Source: Hypsibius dujardini (Eukaryota > Tardigrada > Eutardigrada > Parachela > Hypsibiidae). From it: a DNA stretch of 20,170 bases. The stretch's first letter is position 1; the number at the start of each line of letters is the position of its first letter. Below, one piece after another: positions 17,658 to 20,170 of the stretch. The notes under the pieces were generated by a model. It was not told where the DNA came from. It saw only the letters and a list, made by a program, of their open reading frames with translations, and ran no database searches. The stretch lies in assembly GCA_001579985.1 (NCBI GenBank), contig LRSR01014226.1:1-20170 (forward strand), written 5' to 3'. The translations under genes and the position numbers were made by a program.

Positions 17658-20009
17658 CTGAAAGGGAACGCGGAAGGGAGGGACACGTTAATACGCATTG
17701 CAGCATGTGAATGATCGGATCACATATCAAGAAAATAGAGAATGAAAGTAGTTCGTTTTAGCGAAAGAAAACAAAATGAAAAAAAGAACAAGAAAGTAAA
17801 AGTAAAAATTAATGAAATTCGTTGTTTTTAAGGTAAAATGAAAGGCTGATGTATATAATTGATTTTATGTATTTATTTAATTTAATTTAGTCTAATGGAA
17901 TGTAATTTTTAATATGTTCTTTTTTTTCATTAATTTAGGGTATTTAATTTAATTTTGTGAATTTATTACGTATTTAACTTTATTGTTGTTAATTTTTATT
18001 TATTTAAATTTACATTTTTTGGTCTGATTAATAAATAGAAACAGCATTTGATCAGCAATGAAAAATTGAGGAAAATTGAGTACGCAACTTTCTCACTTTA
18101 CTATTTGACGTCACTTGTTTTAAGTACGACACAGACACTGTAATTTCTTCACGACCTATAAAATATTAATGCTTTTCTGAACGAGGATTGCAATTCCTCT
18201 TATTACGCTTTTGCCCTCGTTTTTTTTCTACCATTGCAGAATCATGCTAATTTAGAAGTGACAGTAACAATTTGGACCGCACCTCGAATTTAAGCTTTTC
18301 TGCCAGCTCCAGCAGGAACTGATCGTCGATCCCCTGGAAGATTGGCACTTTTTTGAGAACCGCCAAGTGGACGTGTTTGGCGATCTCCATGCGCAGTTTC
18401 TCCGGCAGGACCGTCAGCACGGACTCTTCGTTGAGAGAACCGTTGTTGGACCAGATGTAGTCGAACCACTTCACCACCCGGGTCTCCATTTCTTTCCCGA
18501 CCTGTGGCGCAAAAAAAACAACACTTGCTGACTACAACATAGACACCCAAGGAACAAACGTGTCGCCGAGGTCCATCCTTGTTGAATAAACTTACTTTTC
18601 GCATGCTGATGTATTGTTTTACAGAATCAAGATGCTCCTTGAATTCGTCAGACTTTTTGTTGATGCTTTCAATAATACCTACAAAGACGCGGAGTTAACT
18701 CATGCCTGGAATGATGGTGAGCAAACTCAGAACAGACATTTCGAAGAACTTTTAGCTCTAGACGATGGTCAAGCCAACAAGGCAGACAGAAGGACAAACG
18801 TGGAGCATGAAATGCAACTGAAGGCACGTTAGAGATGAACCGATTGACACTGAGACAAATACGCACCAGGTAGAATAAAGGAATAGTCTGGGGGTACACA
18901 GACATGGAAAAAAACCAGTGTAAAGATAAAGTAGGCAGACAGGCAGGCTAATAGTCCGAAAGCGAGGTAGGTATACAAACAGCTGAACATTCTGATTGAC
19001 AGACAGACACAGACGGACACTGGACAGACAATGAGCGGACGAGCAAAGAATTGGATAGGCATATAAGCAGGCAGACAGACAAACACATACACCAATAGAT
19101 AAACAAACAGGCAAACAGGCAGATAGACAAACAGACAGACGCATCAACGGGAAGGCAGGCAGAAGCTGACATGCACAATATAAAAACTGCTTCCGGCATT
19201 TAAAGAGAAAATAAAGTAACCCGGCACAGTTCGTCCACCAACTTCAAACCTACCGTCCACTTCACCGACAATACTGGCGAACAGCAAGATGCCCACAAAC
19301 GCGTCGAACAGGTGGAAGATAAACTCTGCCGTCGTCTGTGGATTGGAAATCTCGTACGGCTTGGAGGTCATCATCTTGACGGACCAGTACATGCAGTAGG
19401 AGTACTTCTGGTACACCGTGTCGTTGATAAACTCCTCGCTGAACCGCATCGGCGGTCCGTGGTGTCCGCCCGCGGCGGCTTCATGTTCCCCGCCCGCTTT
19501 GTGTTCCCCGCCTGCCCCACCGTGAGCGCCAGCATCCCCTCCATGTTCACCCTCTCCTCCCTTATGTTCCGTTCCATGTTCGTTTGTTTCATGTTTCCCC
19601 GTTACGTGTTCCGTTCCGTTTTCTGTTCCATGTTTTGCAGTTGCTTCCCCATGGCCGCTACTCTCATGGCCGGAACCATCACCGGAACTCGCGTGAGCGT
19701 TTGTCTCGCCATGGTCGCTTGCCGTTCCGTGTTCGTTCGTTTTGACGTGGTCGATCGGATTGGCTGTTCCGTGGGCGTTATCCGGGTCTCCGTGTGCCGA
19801 TGTGGTTCCATGGCTGTTGTGGGGGTCGGCTGGGTCGCCCACGGGCACGTCCGGTGGGAGAGGGAACAAGTTGCCAGTAAGGTGCTCGATCGTTGTCGTA
19901 GTGGGTGCATCGGTCGTCCGGTAGTATGATCGCCTGGTAGGGGTGAAGTCAGGGATGTAATTCACCTGACGTCGATGTCTGGCTGGCGGTGGGTGGTGCT
20001 TGCTTCCAC
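17103..20009 (-). CDS. CNG-2: second CNG channel subunit, 3' four exons (5' end outside window)
   Basis: A paralogue of CNG-1 lying upstream of it on the same strand. Exons: 19254-20009, 18596-18678, 18283-18501, 17103-17657. Junction phases 1, 0, 0 fit exactly. It reads S5-pore insertion, pore helix YCMYWSVKMM, filter TSKPYE, S6 FIFHLFDAFVGILLFASIVG, C-linker to RVVKWFDYIW, binding domain (CPGDYVCRRGDIGR, FGELSLLN, NRRTVT) and C-helix LQKDNLVN. A coiled coil (MEESLETVNTRMDRFWQEQ) follows. The Arg-Thr and C-helix Asp suggest cGMP responsiveness, by analogy with CNGA1. S1-S5 must lie past base 20170. Two oddities, the His-rich turret and the atypical filter, are listed separately. Confidence 0.88.
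17658..18282 (-). other. CNG-2 intron, AT-rich
   Basis: 625 bp, phase 0, very AT-rich at 17750-18060 with TTTAATTTAATTT words. No array or exon is recognised. Confidence 0.8.
18283..18501 (-). CDS. CNG-2 C-linker exon
   Basis: 73 codons, phase 0 at both ends. The acceptor is TTTGCGCCACAG|GTC and the donor TTCGAG|GTGCGG. It reads VGKEMETRVVKWFDYIW, LPEKLRMEIAKHVHLAVL and FQGIDDQFLLELAEKLKFE. The upstream boundary (before VGKEM) is at the same place as in CNG-1 (before VGADM). Confidence 0.93.
18596..18678 (-). CDS. CNG-2 post-S6 linker exon (83 nt)
   Basis: The acceptor GTCTTTGTAG|GT completes Gly; it continues IIESINKKSDEFKEHL, then VKQYISMRK, donor GAAAA|GTAAGT. It matches the CNG segment from MISN--AAR-EF to YM-FRK. 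The corresponding sequence in CNG-1 is not split from S6. Confidence 0.9.
18915..19165. repeat. Degenerate CAGA array in a CNG-2 intron
   Basis: CAGACAGAC, GGCAGACA and ACAAACAG units on the plus strand, within the 575 bp intron 18679-19253. Confidence 0.85.
19254..20009 (-). CDS. CNG-2 turret-pore-S6 exon with His-rich insertion
   Basis: 756 nt, 251 complete codons. The acceptor is CTCTATTCGTGCAG|GTGG (phase 1). An AG eight bases downstream would give phase 2, as in CNG-1, so the exact start is not certain. The donor is GTGGACG|GTAGGT. The first ~186 residues are an extracellular insertion: a basic HHPPPARHRR start, a Thr-rich part (TTDAPTTTT), a Pro part, then His/Gly/Glu low complexity. 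The remaining 65 residues are MRFSEEFINDTVYQK (sequon at N-D-T), pore helix, altered filter and S6. Confidence 0.85.
19450..19830 (-). repeat. Low-complexity His/Gly/Glu/Thr coding repeat in CNG-2
   Basis: Degenerate units of NEHGTE, AHGGAGGEHK and SGHGE type, from DNA words such as CCATGTTCCG and CGTGTTCCG on the plus strand. There are about twenty histidines in ~125 residues and one N-G-T sequon. No stop or frameshift interrupts it, so it appears maintained as coding sequence. Confidence 0.8.
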
Positions 20010-20077
20010 CTGCACGAATAGAGGAAATCAGTGTTATACCATACAGACTGGCACAGGCAAGTACTGTAGATGTGAAC

Positions 20078-20170
20078 AGATAGACAGATAGACAGATAAA
20101 CGACGGTTGCGGAGGCATACTTGCATGTATTCAAACAGGCAGACAGACAGACAAACAAACAAACAGAAAG
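20078..20170. repeat. CAGA array at the right edge (CNG-2 intron)
   Basis: GATAGACA units at 20080-20098, then GGCAGACAGACAGACAAAC units from about 20137 to the window end. It is probably truncated by the edge. Confidence 0.8.

Noticed and set aside
17190-17714. 174-codon plus-strand open frame
   Set aside because: It is antisense to the CNG-2 binding-domain exon, which is clearly the coding strand.
19312-19929. 205-codon plus-strand open frame
   Set aside because: It is antisense to the CNG-2 turret/pore exon; the minus-strand reading contains S6 and pore signatures.
332-20170. CRISPR-like arrays among the tandem repeats
   Set aside because: The units are contiguous microsatellites and minisatellites without unique spacers, in a genome with spliceosomal introns.

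Overview
The window looks like nuclear DNA of an invertebrate animal with a fairly compact genome. Every recognisable gene is split by GT-AG spliceosomal introns of about 78 to 880 bp. The proteins are metazoan families: a mitochondrial ribosomal protein of the MRPS30 (mL65) type and two animal-type cyclic-nucleotide-gated (CNG) channel subunits. Introns and intergenic DNA are packed with CAGA/TCTG tetranucleotide arrays and small inverted-repeat elements. I cannot assign a phylum from this sequence alone.

Layout. Bases 1-2460 are non-coding: a TCTGTA hexamer array (about 332-522), a duplicated ~55 bp segment, a possible element with inverted ends (981-1436) and a hairpin element with a candidate 6 bp target duplication (1599-1736). 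Bases 2468-5721 (+) hold a complete five-exon MRPS30/mL65 gene (550 codons). Bases 5722-6290 are a convergent intergenic gap filled with TCTG repeats. Bases 6369-11590 (-) hold a ten-exon CNG alpha-like channel gene, here called CNG-1 (696 codons if the first exon is right). Bases 11591-17102 are repeat-rich intergenic DNA: foldbacks, a 947 bp Tc1/mariner-type non-autonomous element (13303-14249) inserted in a 'TATACCCAATA' satellite, and a ~900 bp degenerate ~20 bp minisatellite (15380-16260). Bases 17103-20009 (-) hold the last four exons of a second CNG gene, here called CNG-2, whose 5' part lies beyond the right edge.

The reading frame was followed across every splice junction. Intron phases fit for all five MRPS30 exons, all ten CNG-1 exons and the four CNG-2 exons, and the joined proteins run continuously along the family pattern. 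CNG-1 and CNG-2 are head-to-tail paralogues on the minus strand. Both keep the cyclic-nucleotide-binding signature (FGE...NRRT and the C-helix Asp) and a C-terminal coiled coil of the alpha-subunit kind. Both lack the normal T-I-G-E selectivity filter; the pore reads T-S-I-L-P-N in one and T-S-K-P-Y-E in the other.

The most unusual feature is in CNG-2: a roughly 185-residue extracellular insertion between S5 and the pore helix, ending in a His/Gly/Glu-rich low-complexity stretch with about twenty histidines. I infer a divergent CNG channel pair whose permeation, and perhaps metal or proton sensing, differs from known CNG channels. The mitochondrial ribosomal gene is an unrelated housekeeping neighbour.
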